Assembly (NCBI GenBank): GCA_037355855.1
Contig: CM074767.1
Coordinates: 1,178,001-1,242,000 of the forward strand
Direction: 5' to 3'
Source of the DNA: Pseudo-nitzschia pungens
Lineage: Eukaryota; Bacillariophyta; Bacillariophyceae; Bacillariales; Bacillariaceae
DNA: 64,000 nucleotides
Part shown: positions 24,391-36,114 of the stretch, in pieces
Numbering within the stretch: the stretch's first letter is position 1
Layout: the number at the start of each line of letters is the position of its first letter
The notes under the pieces: model-generated
What the model was told of the DNA's origin: nothing
The model's input: the letters and a program-made list of their open reading frames with translations, nothing else
Database searches by the model: none
Position numbers and translations under genes: made by a program

Positions 24391-25837
24391 TAGATGTTGA
24401 AGAGGACCGCATCGTAGTCGAAAATCGGTTGATCAATGCTTGGATCGAAGACTCAATCAATGTATAGATTATGAGTGGATGGATTCCCTTTTTGCTACAA
24501 GAGGTAGATGGATGAATGCTTCTTCTTCTTCTACAGAAAGGTTCTAATCGGAAACAAAGGCCTATTGTGTTCCAAGGCCTATTGCAATGCACGGCTTATT
24601 GCTATTTTCGGATCGGCTCTCCACACTAATGCCAATAGAGTAGAATGGCCGATTGAACGAATAGAAAAGAATGGAATATGACATGATAGGATAGGATAGG
24701 ATAGGATAGAGTAGGATCTATCTATTCTGTCAAGTGGAGATTTCGTCGGTGAAGATCGAACCATTGATTTGGGGTGAGATGTTGAGAAAACTAAACTCGA
24801 TAGGAAGAAAGAGCCCAAGACCGAATAGATGCATGTGATTGATGTTGTGCACTCCGTGTTTGTTTCGGAGGTGCGACCCCGATGCACCAATTACAAACAT
24901 CACGATAGTTCATTCGCTCTCCCTTTTGATGGGAGAGACAATACCGGTAGTCTACAGCGTGGGCGTCGGGAGTGATGTCGTTGAACGCGTGTGGACATCA
25001 TCATGGTTTCTGCACCGCACCGTAGAAGGTGGGTACAATGGACGTGGCGAAAGTGTCGAGAAGCATGGGCCCCGAGCATGCCATCGAACGATTTCTTGGA
25101 GAATGATTCCAACTCTTCGAATGCCCTGTGTGACAAGCTATGATAATGCCAGTAAGGAGGAGGACGTCGTGCATCAATAGAAGTTACAAGCAGTAACCTT
25201 AATTACGTGCGTAAAATGTCCCGAACCGCGGTTGGCGCGTGTTCGATGGTGGGAGATTAGAGATCACAGAAATCAAGTCATCTGTCATCATCTGTTAACT
25301 AAGTTAAGATTTACCAGCTACCAACACGGTACGAGTATGAACTGCCAACTAAGATTCCCGTAAGGTTACGAAGAAGTTTTTGATTGAGGATAACTTACTT
25401 ATCCACGATTGAGATTCAAACGTGATCATTTTCAGTCGTGTTTTGTTTCTACACTGAATGTTATCAAAACAATAATAGGGTGAAGGTTAATTAGTGTTAA
25501 TCCGTATGTGCTGTATCTTTTATCTTTTTCATCTTTTCAGAGATCGTCCCGTATTGTACACTCACAACCGTAACTTACACGTACGAGTAAGGTTAAAAGT
25601 TACGAAGTACGTACTACTACTACGTACTTCGTAAAACCTTACTCGTAATCTTGTTTTTTCGATCAGAGTCATGATTTTTTGTTTGGTTTTAATGATTGAT
25701 GAGAAAAAGACATCATCTTCTGATTCCTGATTGCCATTCGGTATCTCACTGCACTGCACCACACCACACCACACCATCTACAAAACTTTTCCTCGCTCCG
25801 ATTGTTCTTTCTTGGAGGAGCGTTGGTGCAACGCAAG
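24391..25837. other. intergenic region
   Basis: About 1.45 kb between divergent starts. It contains an (ATAGG)n run (24683-24712), AT-rich sequence, GTAAGGTTAC-like words (25366, 25586, 25634) and a strong hairpin listed separately. Short frames here look non-coding. Confidence 0.5.
25582..25647. repeat. large two-stage inverted repeat (hairpin/cruciform)
   Basis: Inner stem: 14 bp perfect (25600-25613 with 25621-25634, TTACGAAGTACGTA) around a 7-nt loop CTACTAC. Outer stem: 13 bp perfect (25582-25594 with 25635-25647, TACGAGTAAGGTT), separated from the inner stem only by a 5-nt bulge (AAAAG) on the left. Confidence 0.9.
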
Positions 25838-27402
25838 ATGTCCTTTCGCTTTCTCAATCCCAGTCTGGTGGACGAGTATCCATACGGTCCGGATAGCGTC
25901 TGTTATCGGGGACTGGGTCCGGACGAGCCGGATGTTCTGTGTCGGGATCTCCCGCCGAATAGGATGCGCTTTTTGGGTTGGTGGTGAGTGACGCGATGTG
26001 ACTTGACGTGACGAAATTGGACCGCAATCGAGTGAGATTGATTGAGTAAAGCATTATCGATGGACGGAACTACGAGAGGTTGTGAAAAACACGAGTTCGT
26101 CAAGGATGCGGAGGTGACTGAACGAGGGATACGACTCGAAAAATGCATGGTGCATCTTTGATTCGAAACAATTTGCAGTCTATTGGCGCAGCTAAGAAAC
26201 AATCCGAGTCGTGAGCAGCTCTGAAGAAAAACGAATTCTGTCAGCACGGTGCAAAACAACATTAGTGGCATCATCGTCAACAACTGCTGCTACTACTCCA
26301 GCTCATGAATATCATGCTTTTTTCCGGTCAATCTGCGTCTCGTCATCGCGGTTGAAAAAAACAAACACAAAAAAGGAAACTCACTCCCGAACGCCACTTT
26401 CTCGAATGGTTCGGTTTTGTGCTAACCGGGATCCTTGTATTGGTTCTTCTAGGACCCACGGTTGGAACCAGGATTTCGTCCACATCGAACCAATCCATAA
26501 TTCCCCAATGCATTCGCATCCATGGAAACAGTAACAGTAGTACCGAGCCGTCGTCGCTCTTGGCACCAAGGCTCTGGATGAAAGCATGCACCCTGGTCTT
26601 GTATCCCTACGTTGCCTACACGAAGCTCTCCTGGGAGGGATCGAATTACCCGGGCCGCTGGTTGCTCTTTGTGTGCATGCCGGTGGGGACCCTCTGGATC
26701 GGTTCGGCGCTATTTTGTTTCGGGTCGACGGGGCTCCGGCGCAACACCTCCTACCGATATGCCCTCCGGTGCTACGGGATTCGGTACTTTATCTTGGATA
26801 TCTGGCTGTCCTGCGTGCCGATGCTCGGCATAGATCTGCTGCTGGGTCTTGGAAGAGAAGCGGCGTGGTCCGTACGAAGGGTTTTGCAGCGCTGGAGCTC
26901 GGGAGTGTTTTGGACTTCTCCGAGCGTGGCGCACGATGGCGACAACGCCTACGGGTTCTATTTCTGCCACGCTCTCTACCTCGTGCTGGCACCGCTGTTC
27001 TATGTCCTCTGGACGGGAGAGCTGACGATGTACCCGCCACGGTCGGCAAGGGGCGGGCAACACTCCTGCCTAGCGATGCTGGGAAGGCTGGCGATCGAGT
27101 GTGCGCTCCGACAGGCGGTCGGGACCGCCGTTGCCGTCCTCTATTACATGGGCATCGTGACGCCCGCCTCGATCGTTGCCGGTCTCAACGTGAACTCTCT
27201 CCTGGACGATGGCGGGAGCACTCAAAGCTTCAGGGTCTGGACTGTCGCGATGTGGTTACGGTCCGGGTGGTTGATCCGTTTGGGGCTGGGCCTGGTGGAG
27301 GTGGTGATGCAAGGCAGCAGGAGGATGGGTCCAAGTGGTCATTCTGGAACCGTCAGCTCAAGCGAAAGCAGTTACGGCACCAGCGATAGCAAGCGTTGGT
27401 GA
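25838..27402 (+). CDS. multi-pass membrane protein, unknown family
   Basis: Two exons, 25838-25983 and 26376-27402, with a 392-bp intron (GTGAGT donor, AAAAAAG acceptor); the junction reads FLGWW-KLTPERHFLEWF and restores a 390-residue protein. The splice is inferred because the first exon otherwise stops immediately after WW and the second frame has a stop at 26354. About six hydrophobic segments are visible: FVLTGILVLVLLGP, LLFVCMPVGTLWIGSALFCF, FILDIWLSCVPMLGIDLLLG, FYFCHALYLVLAPLFYVLW, AVGTAVAVLYYMGIV, and LIRLGLGLVEVVM. The N-terminus before the first helix is short and Pro/Asp-rich (LVDEYPYGPD). No known family motif is recognised. Confidence 0.65.
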
Positions 27403-27953
27403 ATCGAATCACATGCGCTCGCTCAGTCCGATCGGCACATGATGGGCATTTGGGCAAACAAAATCTGCAAAAGGAATTCCTTGCCAAAGAACTGGCGACC
27501 ATACACTGCAGAGACTGCAGTGCGCAAACGAGGGGCGTTGCCATTGTATCGCCAGAACTGCGAACAAAACAGAGAATTGGTTTCGGAAGAATGAATCGAT
27601 GATTCTATAGGAATCCTGATCCGAGCATTCGAAAAAGATTATATTCATTTGCAGAGCCGTATCGATCGACACAAAGAGCAGTAGAGTTACTAAGTACACT
27701 ATCACAACGAGGTCGGTCTACCAGTATCTGGTTGTTTGGGGGGGAGCAATAAACATTTCGCGCACAAGTGAAATCGTTTCGACATCAGGGATCCGATTTT
27801 CCAGACAACGCCTCGTCTCAGTCCGTCGGCGTATGGATTCAAAATCAAGTATGCATAACCATTAACATGCATATAAACATAAAATGAATATAGTTATTAT
27901 TATAGTATGTATAGAGAGAGAAAGAGTAGTATAAGTTGTTCGTGTCAGTGACT
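27403..27953. other. intergenic spacer between convergent genes
   Basis: 550 bp, AT-rich, with no gene visible between the membrane protein stop and the LRR protein stop. Confidence 0.5.
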
Positions 27954-29184
27954 TTAGCATGGCTCGCAACAGTCGCAAGATACATGGTTGCAATCCACAA
28001 AAATTCTTCTGATGTTCTGTCGCCTGCAAATTTCCGCGGGGAACAATCCGACGAAACTGGTGCCTCGCAACCCAATCGAATCTGGGATTGTCATAGAACG
28101 ATGAGAATAGAGGCGTGCTCGTGAGTTGGTATTGTTCTCCAATGATCGTGCTCCGTTTGCACAGCCAAGGAAATACAAATTCGTTCCTTTGCGATCCAAT
28201 CACGTACCGAGAGAATCGAATTCCGCAAACACTGTCGGAATCCCTCCCTGTCCGAGGCCCCGGTTGTCGGAGAAGTCTAGGACCTGGATCGGACCCCCGT
28301 TGAGGAGTTCGAGTTCCGCGGGAATGTACCCCGTCAGGAGGTGGCTGCGGAGTTCGATCCGCGTCACCAGCTGGTCGGCATTGCAGATTATGCCGGACCA
28401 GTCGCACTCGTCCTCTTCCCACCGAAAGATCCACGGGGACGGGCCGTCGTCGTTGTGCCATATGGGTGTGGGTGCAGCGTAACCGAATTGCTCTATCGTC
28501 ACATCGGTGCGGACGCCGTTGGTGGAATAATAGAGGCAGAGGAGAGCGTAACGTTGCGCCAGCTTTTGATAGTCCAGCCCCATCTTTTCGTCGTTTGGAT
28601 CGTGCACAAGGACTCCATTTTCGAGTAGGACCTCCAGTGCTCGGGACTGGTACGAGCTCGGGTCGTCGAACTCGCTCCCTCCCTGCAGCGCGTATCCCAT
28701 GTGGATGAGTCCGGCCTTTGTAATGAAGTGCCTGTTCCACACCAGGTGTGTCTTTGGTGATGGGCGCGTTTGGATCAAACCCACCGTCGTTCTCATCGAG
28801 GTCGAAGCTACTCTTGCTGTTGTTCTGTCTGAGAGCGATAGGAGACAGTGTTTGGTGGATTTCGGTTGAGGGATGCTCAGAAATTCTCTTCTCACCCTCG
28901 AATTCACCCGCCATGAATGCGAACCCGAACCCCGCAACCACAAATATTACGATCAAACAGGCCCGAAGGATTTTGAAAAGAAGAATCAATCGATGCACCC
29001 TAACGGTTGGGAGCTGCCCGTCCTTCAAAAGAATTTTTCCGCGGCCCCGCTCGAGCAAGATCTCATCCACGGTTGGCAGCTGGTCGTGCTCATGATCTTC
29101 GTTATCATTCCTCTCGCAACAAAGACGACCGTTGGTTGGGAGGTCGGCGAGGTCGGCAGTTGGTTCGACATCTTGTGTCATCAT
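27954..29184 (-). CDS. membrane-anchored leucine-rich-repeat protein (diatom type)
   Basis: Start ATG 29184 (MMTQDVEPTADLADLP) rather than the upstream TTG. A single membrane helix (ACLIVIFVVAGFGFAFMAGEF) lies near residue 83. The extracellular or lumenal part has ALEVLLENG, a WEEDECDWSGIICNADQLV segment (the LRR N-cap pattern), two or three LRRs (LLTGYIPAELELLNGG, LDFSDNRGLGQGGIPTVF), and a C-terminal IFVDCNHVSCDCCEPC cap. An in-frame TGA at 28200-28202 is removed by a 126-bp intron (28207-28082, GTACGT donor, ATCCCAG acceptor); splicing gives FAEFDSL-DSIGLRGTSF, correct LRR spacing. One +1 break remains at AAA (minus strand, 28717-28719). With both, the protein is 367 residues. Such proteins are thought to be cell-surface receptors or adhesion proteins; the role here is unknown. 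Confidence 0.65.
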
Positions 29185-29357
29185 TTTTTTGAAGCACCAA
29201 TGATATTGCTTTTGTAACAACAATCGACAGGAACAAAATAGAAGGAAAGTTCTTCGTATGTCGTTGGGGGTTTGGGAGCGATTGATGATGTCAATGATGG
29301 CCTCCAGAATCCAGAATCTTTCAGTAATATTTTTTTATCTCAACCCGAAACCCGATC

Positions 29358-29845
29358 AATTGCGTTTATTACCGTTTTAAATAATATTATTGTGGGACCA
29401 AGTAATCTTACTTGTACGCATACACGTAACGTTCTTCTGAATTTTCTCCGTCCACAGTGCCTTTATAGCCCATTGACTAAGGGTTGAATAAGGCATTAAC
29501 CGCCATAAGTTTTCTCTTCTGTTTTACTGTTTCTATCATCTATCGGCGCACTAAAAAATTTTCGTGGTACTTTTTTGCCAAGCCCCTACATTCAAGAGAC
29601 TACCTTGTTTAAAATAACATCAAAGCCTGGATTTACTTGATTGTGAATGACACAAAGTACGTTGAAAATGGCGAATACCCCGACATACCTGTCCCGTATG
29701 TCGACCAATCGACCAAAACAGGAGTAACATTAAACAATAGAAGTAGTATCTTACATCAGAAGAACGTTACTTTTATGCGTACAAGTAAGATTACTTGGTC
29801 CCACAATAATATTTCCGTTCGGTAAAACGGTAATAAACGCAATTT
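29358..29845. mobile_element. foldback/MITE-like element with about 80-bp terminal inverted repeats
   Basis: Left arm 29358-29437 and right arm 29758-29845 are inverted copies (AATTGCGTTTATTACCGTTTT outer, GTGGGACCAAGTAATCTTAC inner, GTAACGTTCTTCT end), differing by a few bases and a 9-bp indel. The 320-bp interior has no gene. A target duplication could be AATT, but that word is palindromic and so not decisive. Confidence 0.75.
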
Positions 29846-30007
29846 CATTTATTCTTATTTCTTTTTAGGCATTCAGATTGCCACGTCGTCATGTTATTGC
29901 CTGATGCTTACCAAGAAAGAATAAACGACTTCCACGCCACGGACCGAGATGAACATGAGGCTCGATATCAGTAACAACGCAAGCAATCCATAGTCTGGCA
30001 GGAAACG

Positions 30008-30262
30008 CATAGCATTCTTTTTGGCATCGACCACAATACAAGACACTGGATCTCGAATCCTTCGGACTTGAATCCATCCCTCGCTCCCGGCATGACTGAA
30101 GTATTTGAACAACAGTCAATGGTGGCGTTCCCCCCAAACAACCCACGTTTCGCTTCGCATCACCTTAACATCCTTGACTGGATGGATCGCAAAACTCAGA
30201 GATGCTATGTTCTCGCTGGAACGGTACCATACAGTAATTTGGTTCCGTGTGGTCCTCAATAG
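30008..30262 (+). pseudogene. fragment of an unidentified coding sequence
   Basis: This frame reads naturally from about ILFGIDHNTRHW through PGMTEVFEQQSMVAFPPNN to YSNLVPCG and stops at 30262, with no plausible start and no continuation. It lies between a foldback element and a copia remnant and is likely debris of a gene or element. I do not recognise it. A competing minus-strand frame (30112-29894) with a membrane-like segment exists; neither is certain. Confidence 0.25.
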
Positions 30263-30544
30263 TTTTTACATATTGTATGGAGTCATTCGCTGCGGAAGCG
30301 ATTTTTTTCCCCCGGTTATTGTCTGACGAAGTCCCGAAATGTTCACTATTCTCTATTCTCATTCGTTCTCTACTGGGTTCACGGTCCGTTGGGGGGCAGA
30401 ATACCGTATGATTGCACATGGTTCTTTTCATCCAAGGGATCATCAAATTCCGATTCCGTATTCCCTGAGCGAATATTGGTAGTTAATTTCGTTCCGCGCC
30501 AGCCGTCCATCGCATTCCATGTAAATCGAGAACGCCATCGACGA

Positions 30545-31165
30545 AGACGACGAGACACGAACACTGGATATCAAGCTGCTACTTGATAACATCGTGTCCT
30601 GTTTCCCCTCTCGCAAGCCTACGAGACATGAGATGCAGACCTGCGATTATGTGATTGCCACACGTGACGTTCCTCGGAATCCTAGAAGCAGCAAATTCCA
30701 AAAGGCTGAACAGGCCATCGACCAATCACATCCCTATTCCCTGATCGCTTCAAGTTTGTAGCTGCTTTGGGCAACGAAGACAAGAAAAGCAAGAAAAAGC
30801 CCCCCAAGCAGCAACCAAAGACCAGGCCATCGACCAATCACATCCCTATTCCCCTGATCCCTTCAAGTTTGTAGCTGCTTTGGGCAAGGAAAACAAGAAA
30901 AGCGAGAAAAAGCCCCCCAAGCAGCAACCAAAGACCGAAGTTGGTGCCTCGATAGCAAATGCGCCTACACATACAATCGAATCGGCACGAGCGCCTTCGA
31001 TTTCAATCGACACGCACGATCGAGACCAACTTCAATCCCTCCCTCTATGACAAGGAGCTCAAGCAGGAGTTCTTCTTGCCATCCCGCTGCTACAAGTTAA
31101 GGAGCTTACAGCAGCTGTACACCGGCCGAGATATAACGATTAACGCAATTGCCACAAATGGTGCA
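30545..31165 (+). pseudogene. decayed Ty1/copia polyprotein fragment
   Basis: Two blocks match the intact copia protein at 51093-55607. About 30553-30733 reads TLDIKLLLD..VSCFPSRKP..HEM..CDYVIATRD; the intact element has TLDIKLLLDGVVSYFPSRKP at 51510. About 31055-31165 reads CYKLRSLQQLYTGRDIT; the intact element has YKLRSLQQLCTRRDLT at 51870. Between them are a Lys-rich segment and an internal duplication. Protease, integrase and reverse transcriptase parts are gone and no LTR is seen, so it is a dead remnant of a related but diverged family member. Confidence 0.75.
30707..30936. repeat. 114-bp tandem duplication inside the copia remnant
   Basis: The segment beginning CAGGCCATCGACCAATCACA at about 30712 recurs at about 30824, each time ending in CCCCCCAAGCAGCAACCAAA. 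The two copies differ at a handful of positions. Confidence 0.85.
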
Positions 31166-31567
31166 AGTTTGCGAACGGCCTCGGCGCGGTGTTCACTCCG
31201 CCAGCAACGCCACGAAACCGATCCGTCCTGGGCAGCAGCGAACCGCACGTATTCACGCCGCAGGGCATCGTCCATCATCGGACCCATCAGCGCAATGGAG
31301 ATCAAGGTACTGTCGACCAGCGCAAGGGAAGTGAACTGGGGTTGTGCCCTCAACAATCCAGTCGGAGCGAGCCAGCGGCAGCAGAAACATAGCCAGGACC
31401 ACCACCGTCAGCACCACTAACAGCATGGAACTGGGCGAGAAATCCGCAGTGCGCACAGCGGTCGTGGTCATGGAGTCGTCTCGCAGTCGCCGCTCGAACC
31501 ATCGGAGGGGAGACGGGAATTCCTCGGGGTTGATCGATCGAGAGGATGGCAGCGGCTGACGAAGCAT
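31166..31567 (-). pseudogene. 5' fragment of an unidentified membrane-protein gene
   Basis: On the minus strand a natural-looking N-terminus MLRQPLPSSRSINPEEF (31567) leads to a membrane helix SMLLVVLTVVVLAMFLLPLA, then, after a +1 frame step near 31352-31356, to DSTLISIALMGPMMDDALRR. The frame then runs antisense into the copia remnant (below 31166), so the gene has lost its 3' end there. The family is not recognised. It is probably a gene truncated by the retrotransposon. Confidence 0.4.
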
Positions 31568-33894
31568 TATAAAGGGTACGAGTGTAAGGGTGAATCCCTA
31601 ATGAATAGTGACTAAACCCGCACTCTTATTGTAATACATCCGTTAATATCGAAAATTGGAGCACACAGACATTTCGCAGGTGATGAGCACCTAAACCTCT
31701 ATCTCATCACCCACAACCCCTCCGCATCTTCCACAACAGACCGGTTTACTGTTACTCTTCAATCCAACGGGAACACCTCCCGCCATTACGACCCCTGCTT
31801 TGGTGTACTATCACACAAAGTGCAATCGTCGACTGACTCACTCATTCGTATATCTCCGTTGTATTCATTCCCATACAGCTACGAGTAAGAGTACTCGTAC
31901 GGTACGAGTACTGTAGTGAAGGTGGGTTTTAATCAATTTTAATGTTTCAATCCTGAGGCATTCGGGCAACAGTTTCTTTCTGAACAGTACAAGATGTACG
32001 ACAGATAGCTCTTCAAATCAGTTACGTACCGGTAGTGTGTGGTGCAATATAACTGCCACCGACATAAAGCTCCCCTCGAATATCAAAAAATTATCAAAAC
32101 AATTAAGGGGCAGTAGGAAGAAACGGAGAACCCAAAGTAGCGAAAACGGTCTCCGAAAACGGAGACCTTTAAAAAAAAGATTAGCGAAAACGGAGATCTC
32201 ATAGTAGCTCTCATTAGTGTTCACATTCATACCGTTTCGAGGACTATTCTTAGTACACTTATGTGAAGGGTGATAGCTTATGAAATTATAAATACGTACT
32301 TCCTATTGCAATATACGGTAATTACATGCTCAAAGTGGCAAAAAGTACGAGTAATTACCGTAAGAAAAAATTCTTCGGTAATTACGAGTACCGTAATTTA
32401 TGACCCCTCGGTTATTCTCAGGTAATTACCGGTACCGTTATTGATGAACCCTCGGTTATACTACAACCCCTTAGTAATACTACCAGTAGTAGTAAAGTTA
32501 CTAATTTTCACAAGAGCTGTCAGGAATGTGTTGTATTACCACTAGTTTCTGGTGTCCTTGCGTGTGTGTAACTTGTTGTCTATTGCACAGGTACCATTTT
32601 CATGTTCTGTTGAGGAAAATGCAAGAGGACTATCATTGCAGAACTGAAACTGTAGAGTCTATATTTTTTTGAAGAAAAACTTTTGAAATGGACTTGGTAT
32701 TTCATGTTGTTTTCTCTTTTTTGACTTCGTGTTATACGGTTAAGGTTACTACTGTAAGGTTTACGTTTTTTAAAAGAAAATTTAATTAAAGAAAAAAAAA
32801 TTTAAAAAAGCACACTGCACTTACTCGTACAAGTATTCAATACAGTAGAGTTTTACATGCCGGTACGATATATCATCAGACCCCCGGGACGAGTAATCTT
32901 ACGGGTACTAATCTACTGCAAGGCAACGAGGTCCAGTTTCGAATCCGAAGAACAATACGGTATGAAATATTGTGACAGATATTAATTAATATTGTGACAA
33001 TCGCCGGTCCAAGAAAGTACTTTAAATAGTCCTAGGAAAAAGGTGGGGGGGGGCATGTCTAAAAATTTAAAAGAGAAAAAAAAGAAATGAATTGAATAAG
33101 AGAGGAAGCTTATTTCAATGAAAAAATAAATTCTACCGGTAGAATTTATTTTTGATTCATGGATTGAAAACACTTTCAATGATAAGCTTAGCCGGGATGA
33201 GAAAGGATGCAGTTGATAGAGATCAATACAATAAGATAGAGATCAATACAATAAGTAAACCATTCAAGAACAAGCCCTAGTTGGTTGAAATGGATTCGGG
33301 TCAAGTGGTGTGCTTAATTAACACTGTACAAATAAGCTTTTTTATAGAAAGGTGTGTTTAAATACGGTTGAAACTAGCTTCCTCCTGGGACTCATTGACA
33401 ATAGGGTACGGAATACAATACAGAAAGGACTTATTCTACCACTTCCTTAGGGGTGAGGCTTAAATATAAAATTTGATGTTGACAGAAAGATATCATTCTA
33501 TGACATCACAAGAATTAATTAACATTGCTGAGAAGAATTATTGAGGATCGGTCCTGGAACCCAACTGAAAATCGGTCTCACAATGTAATCGGGCTCACAA
33601 TGTGATCTGCTGATCACTTGAGAGTTTCTTCGACTGCATTCTCATACCGGTATGGATTGCTGAAAGGTGCGAAAAACGAAATCCGCACGATTTCTTTCTC
33701 ATAATCTTCACTAAGTGCAGTTTTACACTTTAGGTCTCGACACAACTCTATCAACCACAGAAGGTATTTCATTATTATGGACAAGAATTTTCATACTTAC
33801 AGATGTAGTCTCGTCATTGTCCCCTCAAGTCGCTGTTAGTGGTTTCGGAAAATCAGCTCTCACAAGCCCGGGAAGCGAAACGAATGCGCTGGAG
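31568..33894. other. long AT-rich intergenic region
   Basis: About 2.3 kb without a credible gene. It holds GTACGAGTA words (31880-31910), an imperfectly repeated TACCGTAA block (32320-32410), a hairpin GGTCTCCG-AAAA-CGGAGACC at 32149-32168, a 32-bp perfect palindrome (listed separately) and a 20-bp tandem duplication (GATAGAGATCAATACAATAA) at about 33215-33254. The open frame continues upstream of 33895 to 33715 without an ATG and may be an untranslated leader or the end of an earlier exon. Confidence 0.6.
33122..33153. repeat. 32-bp perfect palindrome
   Basis: AAAAATAAATTCTACC joined directly to its reverse complement, with no spacer, centred on ACCGGT at 33135-33140. Confidence 0.95.
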
Positions 33895-35421
33895 ATGAGT
33901 AACGTCATGCCAAAGCCATCCATTCCTTTCTCGTCTTTCATACTTCGAGAAGAGCATTCAGACCGAGGAAAAATGAATGGTGACCATAACATATGTGCCT
34001 TTCCAAGACGAATACCAAAAGAAGTCCTAAACCAAGGTGCCACTGCCGGAAGCAACGGCACCCGTACAGTTTCGAGCCTCTCGGACCTGCGGTTGCTTTT
34101 GATCCTTCAAGAAAAACAGCGTCAAAAAGAGGAACTGCGAAAGCATTTAATGATTCAGCAGCAACAACTACTGTTGAGACACCAACAAGAGAAAGAGCAA
34201 CTCGAGAATATGCTGCTGCTCTCCCAGCAGCCGTCAGTGTTACAGCCCTCGCTGGATGTGATAACGGATGCTTGTAGTGTTGTTCGCAATGGATCAGGAT
34301 TCAATCTCGCACGATTAGCACCGTTGGAAGCAAATCAAAGAGGAATTCCTGCTCTTCCTTTTTCGCTGGCGGGAGCAGCAACCGGTAGCAATGATCAACG
34401 AGCACAGCAGCAGCTTTTCCTTCAAAGGCTTGAACAGAAGATTTCACTTGATTCTAACGAGGAAAAAATGTTGATACAGCTTCGAAACAGTCTTCGGAAC
34501 AGGTCTACTACAATGGCGGACAATGCAAGAACTGTTACTGATACAAACAATTACGTCTTCGGACATCATTTATTGAAACTACAACAGCATCTTCAGGAAA
34601 AGTCAACCGGAACTACAAGTACACCTGGGGTAAGTTCTTCACTAAGTGGCTGATTAGCGATTTTTCGGACTACTTGTTCGTCAGCGAACAATCTGACTAC
34701 TCGATTCTAACATAATATATTAACTAACATCTTTTCGGCGCTTCATCTTCACCAGCAACAGCAACAACTGCCACGATCGCCCCTCGATATAAAGTCAACG
34801 GAATCGACGAAGAGCGATGGATCTGATTCGGATAAGACGATGACCTCAAAACGTGGGAAGAAGTTTTCTTTCAAAGAACGACTTGCGCAACTGAAAGCCT
34901 TCAAGGAAAAATTTGGCCACATCAATGTTTCTCAGCGTCCTGGAAATGAATACGCCAGTCTAGGGAATTGGGTCAACACACAAAGAACGCACTACAAACG
35001 ATTCAAGAAAGGAAAAGAGAGCAACATAACCGAAGAGCGGGTCAAACTCTTAAATTCTCTTGGCTTTGTCTGGACGCCAACTTTCACCTGGGACGAGATG
35101 TACCAGAGATTGTGCTGGCACAAGGAACGATACGGCAACATCAATATCCCGACTCGATACAAAAATCGTCAATACAATCGTCTCGGTAAATGGCTGTACG
35201 TCCAGCGACACCGATACCAGCTCTTGAAGCAGGGCAAAAAGAGCCCGTTGAAGCCGAATCAGATACAGCTATTGGAAGACCTCGGTATCGATTGGTCGAT
35301 GCAAGGAGGAAAAAACGGAACGACTCCTAACACCTTCGACTGTCGCGATTCTATGGTTCACAAAAAAGGTGATATCGCTGCCGCTTCGTTGGCTGCTGCA
35401 GAAGCAGCAGCCGATTGCTGA
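33895..35421 (+). CDS. helicase-associated (HA) domain protein with Gln-rich coiled coil
   Basis: Exon 1 33895-34629 and exon 2 34756-35421, with a 126-bp intron (GTAAGT donor, TTCACCAG acceptor); the splice keeps frame (TSTPG-QQQQLPRSP) and gives 466 residues. ATG 33895 is the first in the frame; the frame is open to 33715 without an ATG, so an upstream exon is possible. The N-terminal part has a Gln/Leu-rich coiled coil (LLLILQEKQRQKEELRKHLM, then IQQQQLLLRHQQEKEQLEN). The C-terminal part has two HA repeats: RLAQLKAFKEKFGHINV to LNSLGFVW, and RLCWHKERYGNINIP to LEDLGIDW. HA-domain proteins are expanded in diatoms and other stramenopiles; the domain is proposed to bind nucleic acid. A nuclear regulatory role is an inference. 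Confidence 0.75.
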
Positions 35422-36114
35422 AGCCGCAGTGAAAGCTTCGGTCACCTCTACCTAATGTTACATTATTATTTGCCAAAAGTGGTTGAGATCAAGTTGGACC
35501 CTGTTTATTTTAGCTCTTCAAAAATTTTAAAATAATGAATAGAACTACAGTACGAGTAAGGTTACTCGTGCTTTGTCAAGGATGATCGAACACAAAATTA
35601 ATGGGAGTAACTTGTAATGGAAAAACGGCATTTACTTATTATGGGATAACCTTACTTGAAATTCTTGTACGTTCGTAATTTTAGATCCTTCTCGGTTCTC
35701 ATTTTTGTTGCGAAAGTGTACTGAAAACTTAACTCATTGAAATGTTCTTCAAAGAACAAAATTGATATGTGTGGAAGTACTTATGCAGCGATGGATAATA
35801 TGGTATTTAGGAACGAACACAAGTGATCATCGCACCAGAATTATTATTGTAGAACAAAGGTACACGTTTGGTTACGTGTACAAGAAATTTGTCATAACAA
35901 AAGTTGCGCATCTATCCTACCGGTTAGTTAAATCTTACTTGTAACCCTTACAAAGTTTACGGGTATGCTCATTTTCGATCCGTTCAAAGATCAAAGACCC
36001 GAAAGACCAACGGCGTTCAAAGATATTCTCATCTCGAGACCGTAAGTTACGGCACGGCACCGACGTAGCCGGCGTCTTCGAAGAAAAAAAATTAATAATA
36101 CTAATAATAATATT
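35422..36114. other. intergenic spacer
   Basis: About 700 bp, AT-rich, with GTAAGGTTACTCGTG at about 35555 and AACCTTACTT at 35650. No gene is seen. Confidence 0.5.

Noticed and set aside
24839..25180. 113-codon plus-strand frame between the ferric reductase and the membrane protein
   Set aside because: No recognisable features, no intron or targeting signals, and unremarkable composition; length expected by chance.
28200..28202. In-frame TGA in the LRR gene as recoding (selenocysteine) or a pseudogene mark
   Set aside because: A 126-bp GT-AG intron removes it and gives correct LRR spacing on both sides.
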